Positions 38,212 to 48,053 are shown, counted from the stretch's first letter. The stretch is DNA of 64,000 nt from Sphaerolaimus hirsutus (GCA_964036195.1 OZ038454.1:1364001-1428000); one strand, 5' to 3'. Made by a program: numbers and translations. The notes: a model not told the origin generated them from the letters alone.

Positions 38212-38688
38212 TCAAGTTATTTGTTGAATTGATTCACTCTTACTGGGCAAAATAGCTACTTTCTGATCCTCCGTGGATGGAATCAATGGGGAATCCATCA
38301 CAAAATGATTCCCAGAAAATTTGTCCACAAAATCTATCTCATGCAAATATATGCCACTCGGAAAACGGTCACTATCCACCAAAAACGGAACCTGCGGGTG
38401 TGGCGCCAAGACAGAAACGTTCGGAAAAAATGCAGTTGTATTCACTTTTGCAGGCATGCGATTACTCTTGAATGAATCCAACAAAAGAACGGCGCTTCGC
38501 GACACCATAAACTGCGGTGGTGTAGAACTTAGCTGCTGGGGTGGAGATTGCAAAAACGAAACTGATGCGACCCCAAAACGGTTCACCCTGGTCGGCGGGA
38601 GAACAAACTGTGGCAAACTGAAACATGGCCCCCCTGGGGCGAAACATGGCTGGAAAATGGCACAGAGCGAGACGCGGCTGGCCTCCAA
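38212..38688 (-). CDS. gypsy gag N-terminal segment before an in-frame TGA
   Basis: These 158 codons are in the same frame as the gag-protease frame and end at TGA immediately followed by ATG. The content is Phe/Pro/Ser-rich with little resemblance to known gag. An alternative frame starting at 38819 (MSQSSSDREVVRRH) looks as plausible for the true start, so the N-terminus is unsettled. Confidence 0.4.
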   Translation of the reverse strand: MEASRVSLCAIFQPCFAPGGPCFSLPQFVLPPTRVNRFGVASVSFLQSPPQQLSSTPPQFMVSRSAVLLLDSFKSNRMPAKVNTTAFFPNVSVLAPHPQVPFLVDSDRFPSGIYLHEIDFVDKFSGNHFVMDSPLIPSTEDQKVAILPSKSESIQQIT

Positions 38689-38894
38689 GCTTCACTTAAG
38701 TTGGACGCCTGTAGCTGTCGCTCTGCTGCGGAATCGGGGTGAAACCGGGAAACCAGGTTCACTGGATGAGAACGCGTATGGCGCCGCACAACTTCTCTGT
38801 CCGAACTTGATTGAGACATGGTCTACTCAATCACCTCACCTGCCTGGGCAGCGGCAACCTGACGGAAACAGCTGATCCCCAGATCGTCCACCAC

Positions 38895-39052
38895 TTTTGG
38901 AATGCTGCTTTATTTATATTAAGCGGGGCATTGCATTGGCGAGGGTTTGTTCGTTTTATGATGTTCATTCGGACCTCATGTTGATGGGCGAGCAAACAAT
39001 AAATAGCGACAACAAAAGAAATATCACACGTGCGCATTTCACTACATCAACA
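38895..39052 (-). repeat. gypsy 5' LTR (158 bp)
   Basis: This LTR is paired with 31736-31894 and bounded on the right by the ATGAC duplication at 39053-39057. On the minus strand the next bases are G then TGGTGGACGATCTGGGGATC, a candidate primer site whose tRNA I cannot assign. Confidence 0.85.
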
Positions 39053-39057
39053 ATGAC

Positions 39058-39162
39058 CTCAATAGTATGCACAACAAAGTTGAGGCTATTGAGGGTGACA
39101 TCACCATGCTGATGGATGACACCATCAATCTCGATGATAAGGTGTCTGACTATGAAACATCG
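39058..39162 (+). CDS. SGNH-type gene, exon 6, part after the gypsy insertion
   Basis: The exon resumes in frame with 31691-31735 and ends ACATCG|GTTTGT in phase 0. It encodes an acidic heptad pattern (HNKVEAIEGDITMLMDD), a short coiled coil. Confidence 0.65.
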
Positions 39163-39333
39163 GTTTGTTACAAAAGATATAAAGAAAGTGAAAGATCTAA
39201 AAATTTTCCATTATTGAAATGGTTCAGTACTTTCACGTGTGATAAATACGATACATGTCTTTTGATAGATACGGTCTACACGGTTTACAATCTCAATGCG
39301 ATCGTCCAAAAATGGACTTATGCTGTGACTAAA

Positions 39334-40473
39334 CCCTTGTTTACCTCGATCCGGATGGTTGTGAATTTTTTTAAAACGTTTTGTTCACGCCCCCCTGTAA
39401 AGTTTTTGGGAAAATCAACCCGACTCAAAAAATAGCCCAACGAGTTGTCTACATGATGTACGGATCGACCCCCAATATAACGACGCGTGGGCTGTGTAAG
39501 CGGGCCACGCATTTTTTTATACCAAAATGCAGTGTTTACCTCGGTCCGGATGGTGGCTCCAAATCTTATATAGTCTGTTTTTCAAGGCCAGAATTTGGCC
39601 GAAACATAGAACAGTGTCCTGGCTTAGTGCCAAATGCCATTTCAACGGCTTATTTACAGGCAGTAATAAGATTAGGATATTTTCAATTTGCACTGTTTTG
39701 TACTGCGGATCATGATCAGCTGTGATTGTGATCATTTTATCGCCTCATCTTACATCTATTAACACAGAAAATGCTTCCACCAGAAAGAGAAATCTTTCGC
39801 GGTATCCTTAAAAACATACTCCGCTTAAATACACCCTTCCCAAAAATGAGATATTGAGGGGTGAAATTTTAAAAAGTTAGTAAATTTCGTCCGGGGAAGG
39901 AAATTAGTAGTAAGTAAAATTTAGCAATGTTTTTTAAATTTCGCCCCTCAAATTCTCATGTTTAGGTGGGTGATATTAAGTGGTGTAGGTTTTAAAAATA
40001 TCGCCGAACATTTCTCTTTCTGGTGGAAGCATTTTCTGTGTTATTATTTGTAAGATTAGGCAATAAAATGATCACAATCACAGCTGATCATGATCCGCAG
40101 TACAAAACAGTGCAAATTGAAAATATCCTAATCTTATTTCTGCCTGTAAATAAGCCGTTGAAATGGCATTTGGCACTAAGCCAGAACTCTGTTCTGTGTT
40201 TCGGCCAAATTCTGGCCTTGAAAAACAGACTATATAGGATTTGGAGCCATTATCCGGACCAAGGTAAACACTGCATTTTGGTATAAAAAAATGCCTGGCC
40301 CGCTTACACGGCCCACACGGCGTTATATTGGGGGTCGATCCGTACATCATGTAGACAACTCTTTGGGCTATTTTTTGAGTCGGGTCAATTTTCCCGAAAA
40401 CTTTACAGGGGGGCGTGAACAAAATGTTTTTATAATATTCACAACCATCCGGATTGAGGTAAACAAGGGTTTA
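39334..40473. mobile_element. 1.14-kb foldback element in an intron
   Basis: The whole segment is an imperfect hairpin. TAAACCCTTGTTTACCTC at the left end faces its complement at the right end, and the complementarity continues (about 90 percent by eye) to a centre near 39900. A 114-codon open frame exists in each arm (39381-39725 plus, 40078-40422 minus) because the arms are copies. I do not find a clear target duplication and no transposase motif is visible. Confidence 0.75.
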
Positions 40474-40529
40474 GAACAATTATATGGGTCACTCCGTATT
40501 ATCTATGCAAAATATGTCTTGGCATGCAG

Positions 40530-40696
40530 GGTGGCTGTGCTTGGGACAAAATTCTTGCCAAAAATTTGGATTTGAAAGAGCACATGCGCATTGGAAGCTA
40601 CACCGGTGCTGCTTCCTCATTGACGGCTACATCCTCAACGACAGCGACCACTTCCAATGCTGGGCAAAAACGCAAAAACACGGATGGGATGCATCG
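40530..40696 (+). CDS. SGNH-type gene, exon 7
   Basis: The acceptor is TGGCATGCAG|GGTGG and the donor is CATCG|GTAAAAC. The frame starts in phase 0, matching exon 6, and ends in phase 2. The product has a short globular part (GCAWDKILAKNLDLKE) followed by a Ser/Thr/Ala-rich linker and a basic QKRKN patch. Confidence 0.65.
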
Positions 40697-40797
40697 GTAA
40701 AACCGACGGAGATGAAAAAAGTCAAATTAGAAAACTAGCCCAAATCTGAGGTTAGGCTTCAGTTGACTCTTTTCAAATGGGTTTTCACTTTCTATAG

Positions 40798-40838
40798 GCC
40801 AGACCCACACGGAAAAAATTTTATTGAACAAATTAATG
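40798..40838 (+). CDS. SGNH-type gene, exon 8 (41 nt)
   Basis: The acceptor is CTTTCTATAG|GCC and the donor is TTAATG|GTAAATT. The mini-exon encodes PDPHGKNFIEQIN and its phases fit both neighbours. The following intron is only 38 nt. Confidence 0.55.
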
Positions 40839-40876
40839 GTAAATTCATCATAACTTTTTTATGCACATGCCTTTAG

Positions 40877-41141
40877 ATATGCCTCGTGCTGCATATGCAT
40901 ATGTTTATTTGAGTCGATCTCACATAAATGTAGCATTACCTGCAAATCAAGCCACACAAGACTTATTTAGCAGGTACCCAAACACATTCAGGGTGTGCCG
41001 GTCGACTATCGTGGCCGCGCTGCCGATGCCGACCTGGTTGTCTCACTCACAGATCCAACTGACCGGCTTAGCTTGATGTTCCCCTGGGGGGTGGATTATG
41101 ATGGGCTGATGTTTCCCTGCATCTCATTGGCTTTGATGATG
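40877..41141 (+). CDS. SGNH-type gene, exon 9 with a one-base frame break
   Basis: The acceptor is GCCTTTAG|ATATG and the donor is ATGATG|GTACAT. The first part (AAYAYVYLSRSHINVALPAN) and the second part (VPVDYRGRAADADLVVSLTD) are both strongly protein-like but one base out of frame, at a GGG tract near 40991-40993. Either a G was lost or the assembly has an indel. Confidence 0.55.
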
Positions 41142-41400
41142 GTACATAACCCCTTTTGTGCATTATTTAAACTCTTTTTATCTGCTTATATTGAACCTGG
41201 CTTTAATCCACCTTTAAGTCTGGCACTTAAATATACAGAACTTGGCTCTGATCCAACTTTCAATCTATTACTTAAATGCATAGAACTTGGCACTTATCCA
41301 ACTTTACCGCTTCTGTCAAAACATTGGCTCTGATTCAACTATAACTTTCTCACATCTAAACAATATAACATCTACAACAAATACACATATATCCACACAG

Positions 41401-41514
41401 GCAGAAGCAAAGTCGACTGGTAACACAGAGCTTGAAAATGGCGTATTCGCTTGCAAACCGTTTTTTGCAAAACACAATGGCGCCCAGTTTGACCAGGCCT
41501 ACTATGACTTTGTG
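41401..41514 (+). CDS. SGNH-type gene, exon 10, part before an insertion
   Basis: The acceptor is ATCCACACAG|GCAG, phase 0, matching exon 9. It encodes NGVFACKPFFAKHNGAQFDQ and runs into the GTG target duplication at 41512-41514. Confidence 0.6.
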
Positions 41515-42639
41515 CACAGTGAAAGGTAGCTCTCTGACAACTCTCCTACAACTCGCTTCCAACTAGCTGACAACGATTTGTTTACTGTTGGCAGCGAGTT
41601 GGAACATAGTTGTCAGCGAGTGGCAGCGAGTTGGAACACAGTTGTCAGCGAGTGGCAGAAAGTTGGGGTGCATTTTCCCAGCAGCTGCACAGCTGGCAGC
41701 GAGTTGTCAGCAAGTTGAATGTGATTTGCACCACATGCACTTTATGGAAGTGTGTACAAATCGTTTTGACCCATAAAATGTATAATCAGACATGAGTGCA
41801 GAAAATGAATGAATCTGAGACATAAAATCAATGCATCAAAACGTTGCTATTGGATGGTGCACGTCTATTCCGCAAACAAACAAACTTTGGATACAATGCA
41901 CCTACTATTGCATGGTTAGAAGTTATTTATGGTGTCTCAAACTATTCAAAACACACGTTGAAAAATGCTCTCACATTCAAAAAATGAAGGATTGTAATGT
42001 AGTACAAGCTAGCTATGTAGCTCACAATTCAAATGACAAAAAAACGCGCGCGCACGCCAGCCGCGCAGCCGGGCCGCTGGGCGTCTTTCAAGCATTCTGA
42101 CATTTCAATTCAGATACATGCTGGCTATTTTAAAATCTGTATTTTGCCAGTGGGAATATGAGATGGGCCACCATGTGAAGCATTTTTATTGAGCACCAAT
42201 ATAAAAAATGCACTGGGTCTGCACAACCTGTACCACTTGTCATGCCTGTGATACAAACAGAAAAAAACGTGTACTGCAAAAAAATGCGTGCAGCGCCAAC
42301 GGAAAGTCAGTAAGAAAAAAAAACACACCTACGTAAATTTCTTTGGTTTCTATGCATTTTATGTTTCCTCATTGCCTCAATGTTTACCAATCTTTGCATT
42401 ATATTGCATGTGTTTTACCATAATATTTCATCACCACGTTGTGAAAAGTGTTTTGGGTCAAATGAATGCTGGAAATGTGTATTTTGGCAGCAAGTTGTCA
42501 GCCAGCTACCACATGCACCAAGTACATATGTCAGCGAGTTGTCAACAAGCTGCATTTGGTTTGTCAGCGAGCTGGCCCTATTTTTAGGCTTTGGCAAGCG
42601 AGTTGTCACCTAGTTGTCAGAGAGCTACCTTTCACTGTG
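41515..42639. mobile_element. 1125-bp element with CACAGTGAAAGGTAGC ends and GTG duplication
   Basis: The 28-bp inverted ends (CACAGTGAAAGGTAGCTCTC) are flanked by GTG on both sides (41512-41514, 42640-42642). Removing the element plus one GTG joins two halves of an exon in frame. Subterminal GTTGTCAGCGAGTGGCAGCG repeats are numerous on both sides. CAC-type ends with a 3-bp duplication suggest CACTA/EnSpm or a relative. There is no transposase frame. The left end carries an AAAG|GTAGCT donor-like site. Confidence 0.7.
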
Positions 42640-42642
42640 GTG

Positions 42643-42741
42643 TGCCGTATGAACCCGGCATGGTACCGAATAACTCAGTATGAAATTGCACTGGGTGGCT
42701 CAAGTTCTCACAAATGCCTTGTGGATCAATCCGCAACTACG
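42643..42741 (+). CDS. SGNH-type gene, exon 10, part after the insertion
   Basis: The frame resumes as CRMNPAWYRIT and ends at ACTACG|GTGGGT. The following exon fits better if the frame slips by one base near 42675, where a second frame (LHWVAQVLTNALWINPQLR) takes over. The exact reading is therefore uncertain. Confidence 0.5.
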
Positions 42742-42969
42742 GTGGGTTGAAGATTTTTTTTGTGATGACATTCTTATGTCAATTTTTGCCAACAATCAAC
42801 TACGGCTTTTATCCAGTCAAATCATACATAATCTGTTGGCTTCAAACAGTAATGAGGTCTCTGGTGATATCACTCTCTACTTAAAGACATCAGACATGGT
42901 CACGACAAGTAGATTTCCTTTTGCATCAGTTTTTACTCAAATTTACATAAAAAATTGTCATTGTTTCAG

Positions 42970-43111
42970 ACAGTTACTGTGGCAGACTGGAAAAGAGCGC
43001 AGCGCTGGTACAATTTCCGATAATCCACGCTTCATTCGGGCAACTGGAAACTACCCTAATTCGGGCTGGTGTGGAGCCCTCATCTGTGGTGCGGACAAGA
43101 TGTCCACAGAG
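42970..43111 (+). CDS. SGNH-type gene, exon 11
   Basis: The acceptor is ATTGTTTCAG|ACAG and the donor is CAGAG|GTTAGT. In the frame matching exons 10 and 12 it encodes SDNPRFIRATGNYPNSGWCG. A second frame is also fully open, so the choice rests on phase agreement. Confidence 0.5.
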
Positions 43112-43324
43112 GTTAGTTGTCTATCGACCTATAGGGACAACTCGCCACTAGCTACAGACAATCCTACACAATGTGAAACTTTAAAAAGATCAAGGTCAGA
43201 AAATACCTTGATAAAACGTAAAAATAATATTAGTAAATATCAACCAATCTGTAAATACCACAATATGAATATATTGACAGTTCTATCTCTACTCTTAACA
43301 TGTATGTGCCCTTATCCTTATCAG

Positions 43325-43576
43325 GCGGCGCTGAGTACCACAGTGGGTTGAAATTACAAAGTGCCATTTATGAACCTGTGGGGTGAATGTCTAATGGAAC
43401 TGCGCGCCAAATTGTCGGAAAAGTGGGCATATCACAAGAGAAATGACAAAGGTGAATGGGAAAGATGCAAAGAATTTGGTACTTTTGACAAGTACAACAA
43501 CACTGGACACTGGAAAATCACAGACCCAAACGGAATTAATAAGAATGTTGCATTGATGCTGCAGAATCCGAATAGG
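43325..43576 (+). CDS. SGNH-type gene, exon 12 with an internal TGA
   Basis: The acceptor is CCTTATCAG|GCGG and the donor is AATAGG|GTCAGT, phase 0 at both ends. After a TGA at 43349-43351 the frame encodes a well-composed domain (GECLMELRAKLSEKWAYHKR, then DKYNNTGHWKITDPNG). Confidence 0.6.
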
Positions 43577-43861
43577 GTCAGTTTCTCTTTACATAATTAC
43601 ATCGATAAGACAGTTCACTGAATTGATGATACAGGGTGGGCACCACGATCGCAATGTTATAACACCATTCTAGGTGACAACACACAGTACATATTTATTA
43701 AGACGTACGTAAATAGTAAATGTCAGTGCCTCCTGTTAGCTGTGTACAATTATCAGGAAAACATCAAAAATCCTTGGATAACTCGAAATAGTAAGAATTC
43801 ACACATTCTTGTCAAATCAGTGTGATATTGGACTTTATATTCGACACAAAATATGTTGCAG

Positions 43862-44204
43862 AACACGCGCGGCTGCGGCCGGGGATGTGGCAACACGTGT
43901 GGCGGTGCTCAGGTTCAAACCAATCAGCAACAGTATCAGCAAGGTGGCTATTATCAAAGAGGGGCGCCCAATCGGGGGCGCGGGTACAACCAAGGTTCGG
44001 CATTCTCATTCAGAGGGAGGGGGAGCATCTCTGCAACCCCTGTGCAAAGCGTCTACATGACTACAAAGTTTGACGGGGCGACCGAACCGACATGTGACAA
44101 TGACATGTCGCTTGAAGATATCACAGAGAAATTGTTTTCAGAGGCAAAAAGTTCAACGGAAGTGCAAAACAGTTTGTTTGAGTTTTTCCTAAGTTACCAA
44201 AATG
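43862..44204 (+). CDS. SGNH-type gene, exon 13, RGG/Gln-rich domain
   Basis: The acceptor is ATATGTTGCAG|AAC and the donor is AAATG|GTGAGC. The first half is Gly/Arg/Gln-rich (CGRGCGNTCGG, QQYQQGGYYQRGAPNRGRGY), typical of RNA-binding RGG regions. The second half is acidic and helical (SLEDITEKLFSEAKSSTEVQ). It ends in phase 1. Confidence 0.7.
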
Positions 44205-44549
44205 GTGAGCATGTAAATATACGGCATGCAAAAAAAGACAATGAATTAATACCTCTATCTTTGCATGAAGATATAAATACAGTCATGCAAAGTAGAAAAT
44301 TGTCTGCCGTATCTGAATTGGGGGGCTGAAAAATAGAGCCACATTGCAATTTACATACGTTTTTCGACCAAAAATATAGAGCGCAAAATTACTGGACTCA
44401 TGGTGTAAATCTGGGATTGGCTGTATTGTCTTTTGATATGATTCCAAGTTGTCTGAATATGTGTCTCAAAGTAGAAAAAGATGTAAATAACTTTGAAATA
44501 TTGAATATTATAGACACTACTCGTACACACACAACCGTATCATTTACAG

Positions 44550-44783
44550 GCAACGCTCATATCAACTTGCTTAATGTGCGAATCAATGAGCTCATGGACT
44601 ACGTTAAGCGAAAGAAAATCACGGACATGGGGGCGGTTACCAAAGAAAACAGTGATGCAATGCTGGAGAGTGGTGAAGTTTTTGATGAAGAACCCGCCGT
44701 TACTCAAGGCGGTGACGATTTGGAGAGAGAGGAGAATAATATTTTTGATGAGGGATCGCTTTTCGATGATGAGGCTGACTTTG
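44550..44783 (+). CDS. SGNH-type gene, exon 14, acidic segment
   Basis: The acceptor is CATTTACAG|GCAAC and the donor is GACTTTG|GTAACA, phase 1 at both ends. A helical start (NVRINELMDYVKRKK) is followed by a strongly acidic stretch (GGDDLEREENNIFDEG). Confidence 0.7.
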
Positions 44784-45136
44784 GTAACATATCTTTTTTT
44801 ATGGCCACGTTGTGCTACGGATCAAAAAAAATTATACCACAAACCTTCTAAAGACTTCAAAAAAATCAAACACCCCAACAAGTTCAAAAAATATAAGAAA
44901 AACATTTTTATCCTAAAAAACCTATAAAAAAAATAAAATAAATTCACAAAAATATAAAAATATCAAAAAATATGTAAAAATTCAAAATTCTAAAATCCTT
45001 AATAATACAAATCTGTCACATAGATATGGTGGTTCAGAAATACCCTCGAATGCAAAATCATATATTATTGCTATGGTAAAAATATGGTTTTCTCGATTTA
45101 CTCTGCGCATAGACAATAACCTTCGCATGTTTACAG

Positions 45137-45815
45137 ACTCGCCTGAGCCTGTGGTACGCACTAACGCAATCAACAGCGCTGCCCCTCCCCAGGCAAATGA
45201 GATTGATTGGGGGTCGACTAGCGGTGTGCAAAAAGAAATCACTCATCTGGAACCCATTACCTCTCAGGTGCGTAGGGGGCTGAGTGAATTTCGAAGTTAC
45301 AATAAAGAAGTGGCCTGTGCGCGTGCGCCTGAATTCATGGACTTCAGCAGTCTCAGTGGCAAATCTCAGCTAAAAATTGCCAAATTTTTGAAATTTTTTA
45401 TTACAAATGGCAAAATCCCTGAACAAAAATTGATGAGAGACCCCGCACTGCACAACAATTTAATGGCGCCGATTTCTGTGCTTAGAAGATTGAAAATCAT
45501 GCAACCATTAGGGCCTCAAATGGGGTTCAGGGCATGTGATGGAAAAGATATGTTTACGCCAATATGTGACTTCCCGCCGTCGAGAATATGCAAAATGGAT
45601 TATTTTTACACGGCGCTTCTGATGGGGGACAGTACAAGCATATCTTTGAAAACTGAATTGCTCCGTGTCGCTGGAAATGAAAATATGAAACTGCAATTTG
45701 ATTCAACTAGCAGTTTGTACAGTGGGCAAAGACTTGATAGTATTGGCACGGCTTTGAAATACAACGTCATGAAAACTGCATATGACGCTGTTGTTATTTG
45801 AGCAATTCTGGATAG
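45137..45815 (+). CDS. SGNH-type gene, exon 15, hydrolase N-terminal part
   Basis: The acceptor is ATGTTTACAG|ACTCG, in phase with exon 14. After about 160 residues of linker and helices comes ALLMGDSTSISLKTELLRV. This is the GDS nucleophile block of SGNH hydrolases, with a hydrophobic strand before it and a helix after it, followed by YDAVVI. A TGA at 45799-45801 interrupts the frame, which then stays open for at least 14 codons. The donor is uncertain. Confidence 0.6.
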
Positions 45816-45979
45816 TACTGACCTGGAACTATCAACGGCCTCAAGAGTGTCAACTCAAAATTCTCCGGTTTCCATTTACATTTTCCTAGAATATCTACAT
45901 ATTGTCAACTATGATATGTCTATAGCTTATATTGTGATTATAAAACAAGAAATATTTTCACTTCACATCTCAATTTCAG

Positions 45980-46628
45980 TATACACGCCAACACTGGGGA
46001 GTTTTAAATTATGGGAAATGATAACTATCTGTCAATTTTCTGAAACAAATACAGATATAATATTATCAAATAAGCATGTACCATGTGAATTGGGTCATTT
46101 TTGTCAACATAACGAGATAGCAAAATGCAATTCTATCCCAATCGATAAATTCCTGAAAAATGTCATAGTTGACACACTTACGGCCACCAAAATGCCTGGC
46201 GTCTCCATTTGGGAAAACTTTCTGAGCCCAGTTGACAACTTTTTGAAGCAGATACAAAACAATGGGCAAATTTTTCTCCAGCCACATGGCTGTATTATAT
46301 TAAGTTTGATTGGGCCGACCTTGCCAGACTACAACTATTCGCACTGGTGCGAACAGCTGGCTGCAGAAATTTTTTATTTTTACCTGGATCTTGAACAATC
46401 ACTGACGGATTTCCTAAAAGTTTGCCATCCAAAAGTGATGGTTTTACCAGTGATGCACTTCTGCCTGGAAAAATTTGCTACAATGGGTCTATCCTCACCG
46501 GTTGAGGGTATGACCAACATGATAGCTCAAGACAGGCTACATACCTCAACCACGGGGACAAAAGTTGTGGGGCATCTACTGGTAGAGACCTTAAAAAAGA
46601 TGTTCATAATGATTGATCACTTATTCCA
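45980..46628 (+). CDS. SGNH-type gene, exon 16, hydrolase C-terminal part
   Basis: The acceptor is CTCAATTTCAG|TATAC and a possible donor is TTCCAT|GTATGT. It encodes GCIILSLIGPTLPD, a hydrophobic strand (HPKVMVLPVMHF) and DRLHTSTTGTKVVGHLLVE, which matches block V (D-x-x-H with a following Gly and helix) of SGNH hydrolases. The GxND block is not identified with confidence. BEL-2 is inserted 110 bp downstream. Confidence 0.5.
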
Positions 46629-46737
46629 TGTATGTATGGAAAATAGTGATGCTTATGATAATTTTAACAAAAATTGTGATCTAAATAAGAAAATATGCCA
46701 GCTACATAGCTTTGACAGATTTATGCATCTCTTTTAC

Positions 46738-48053
46738 TGTGCTGACCGTGGCAAAATGGATGGATAAAGAAATACAGAGATCTGATAATTAGGCTCATAT
46801 TTATCCATTTACTTATGTGTACTATTTTACATTTTATGCACTATATTAATTTACCATGCAAATTGTATTTCCTGCACTATATTATGTATCCATGGAGAAT
46901 ATTCAATTAGGAAAGTGTAATGTAAGTTATTGATATGTTTATGTGGAATATTTAGGTTAAAAGGTCAAATAAGTTATTATTAGGTGTATTAACATGAAAT
47001 TAGGCTCATTCAACTCGCCGTGATTTTCTGATCATTATTATATATACATTTACATGGTTTACTTGTAATTTGGGAAAGTCAAATCTTGTAAATTATTTAT
47101 ATGCTACGTATTTACTTTGGCCAGCGTCCTGATAGAGAAATAGTGCCCTGTGTGCAACTAGCATTTACTGTACGTGTTTATCAAAGCCCTTCGCGTAGGT
47201 ATAATTATATTAATCCTGCTCACTATTTATATTTATATTTACGTAACATTCACGGAAATACCCTACTCAAATTATACCTAAGAATGTATTATAAACCCTA
47301 CTCAATTAACATACCCATTTACCTCAAATAAGTCCCAATTTGTCAATTATGAAATATACGTTTCCAGGAAGTGATTATTATTATTATGTTGAATATACCC
47401 TGTTCTATTTACATCTTTAGGAACATTTGCACCACTATTTACAATTTCCAAAACCTATCATATTAGTTCCAATGTGCGTCAATGTTTTCTGACAAATTGA
47501 AGCAAATTAGTAAATCGGCTGAGTTTGCCGACTTCGCGCCTCTCAAGATTAATAGTTTTTCCATTAGCCCAATTTGTACCTGGTATTTCTTTACCATAAG
47601 TATTTGAATGTTTGCACACATAGAATAAGCCAACTGTTTCGACTAAATGTGTCTTACTATTGTATTTATGTCTTATTTGTGCATTTGAATTTAGGAAATT
47701 ACTGTAGCTGTGTTTTATACATAATTTCCGTGTCTTAGCTACTTTGGAAGTTTTTACTTCAGTCTTATGACCCAGTCCCGACCCAGAAAATAAGCTAGCA
47801 ATAGAAACTTCGACTAGGAAGCTCGCTAGACTTTGCGCTTTTGTATCACGCTGTATCTGATCGAAATAAAGTACCTGAAACAATCTCGAAACCCCTTTCA
47901 ACACGCAACCACGAAATAAACTCAACTTGGCTGTCGACAAGTGGACGTTCGGCTACAACGGGAAATCAACCACTCTAAAGGCCGTTTCTCACTACAGTCT
48001 TGAAGCAGCCGGATTCGGTGGTAGAAAACGCTGACTTCGGTGGCTTCATCACA
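46738..48053 (+). repeat. BEL-2 5' LTR (1316 bp)
   Basis: It starts TGTGCTGACCGTGGC and ends TTCATCACA. It is related to the inverted LTR at 53749-55077 but clearly diverged, including indels around 47770-47790. The right boundary is fixed by the primer site that follows at once. Confidence 0.88.

Larger units (their letters stand above)
31736..39052 (-). mobile_element. Ty3/gypsy-type LTR retrotransposon, minus strand
   Basis: LTRs of 159 and 158 bp are flanked by ATGAC on both sides (31731-31735, 39053-39057). The minus-strand order is gag, protease, RT, RNase H, integrase and an extra coiled-coil frame, with a clear polypurine tract next to the 3' LTR. The placement of integrase after RNase H is the gypsy order. 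The coding region has in-frame stops at 38212, 36143 and 34064 and a frame change near 36330, so it is probably inactive. It sits inside an exon of the surrounding plus-strand gene. Confidence 0.9.
29889..46737 (+). pseudogene. spliced gene with coiled-coil, RGG-rich and SGNH-hydrolase-like regions, broken by insertions
   Basis: At least sixteen exons on the plus strand chain together with mostly compatible splice phases. The product order is: short N-terminal exon, low-complexity Ser/Asn/Lys-rich exons, an acidic coiled-coil exon, a Thr/Ser-rich linker, a globular region of about 250 residues, an RGG/Gln-rich domain, an acidic tail, and an SGNH-type hydrolase region with GDS at 45625-45633 and D-x-x-H at 46531-46542. 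The copy is damaged: a gypsy element lies in the exon at 31735/39058, a CACAGTG-ended element in the exon at 41514/42643, G-tract indels occur near 40991 and probably near 42675, and TGA codons lie at 43349 and 45799. BEL-2 cuts it off at 46738. The SGNH plus RNA-binding-like combination recalls ORF1-type proteins of some retroelements, but the introns argue against a simple LINE. I cannot name it. Confidence 0.6.

Noticed and set aside
39381-40422. The two 114-codon frames of the foldback arms as a real gene pair
   Set aside because: They are the same sequence in inverted arms; nothing independent supports coding, so I list them only as a property of the element.
40974-40991. An 18-nt GT...AG segment that could be an ultra-short intron
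   Set aside because: Its removal does not repair the frame (18 is a multiple of three) and it is too short for an animal spliceosome; a lost G nearby explains the shift better.
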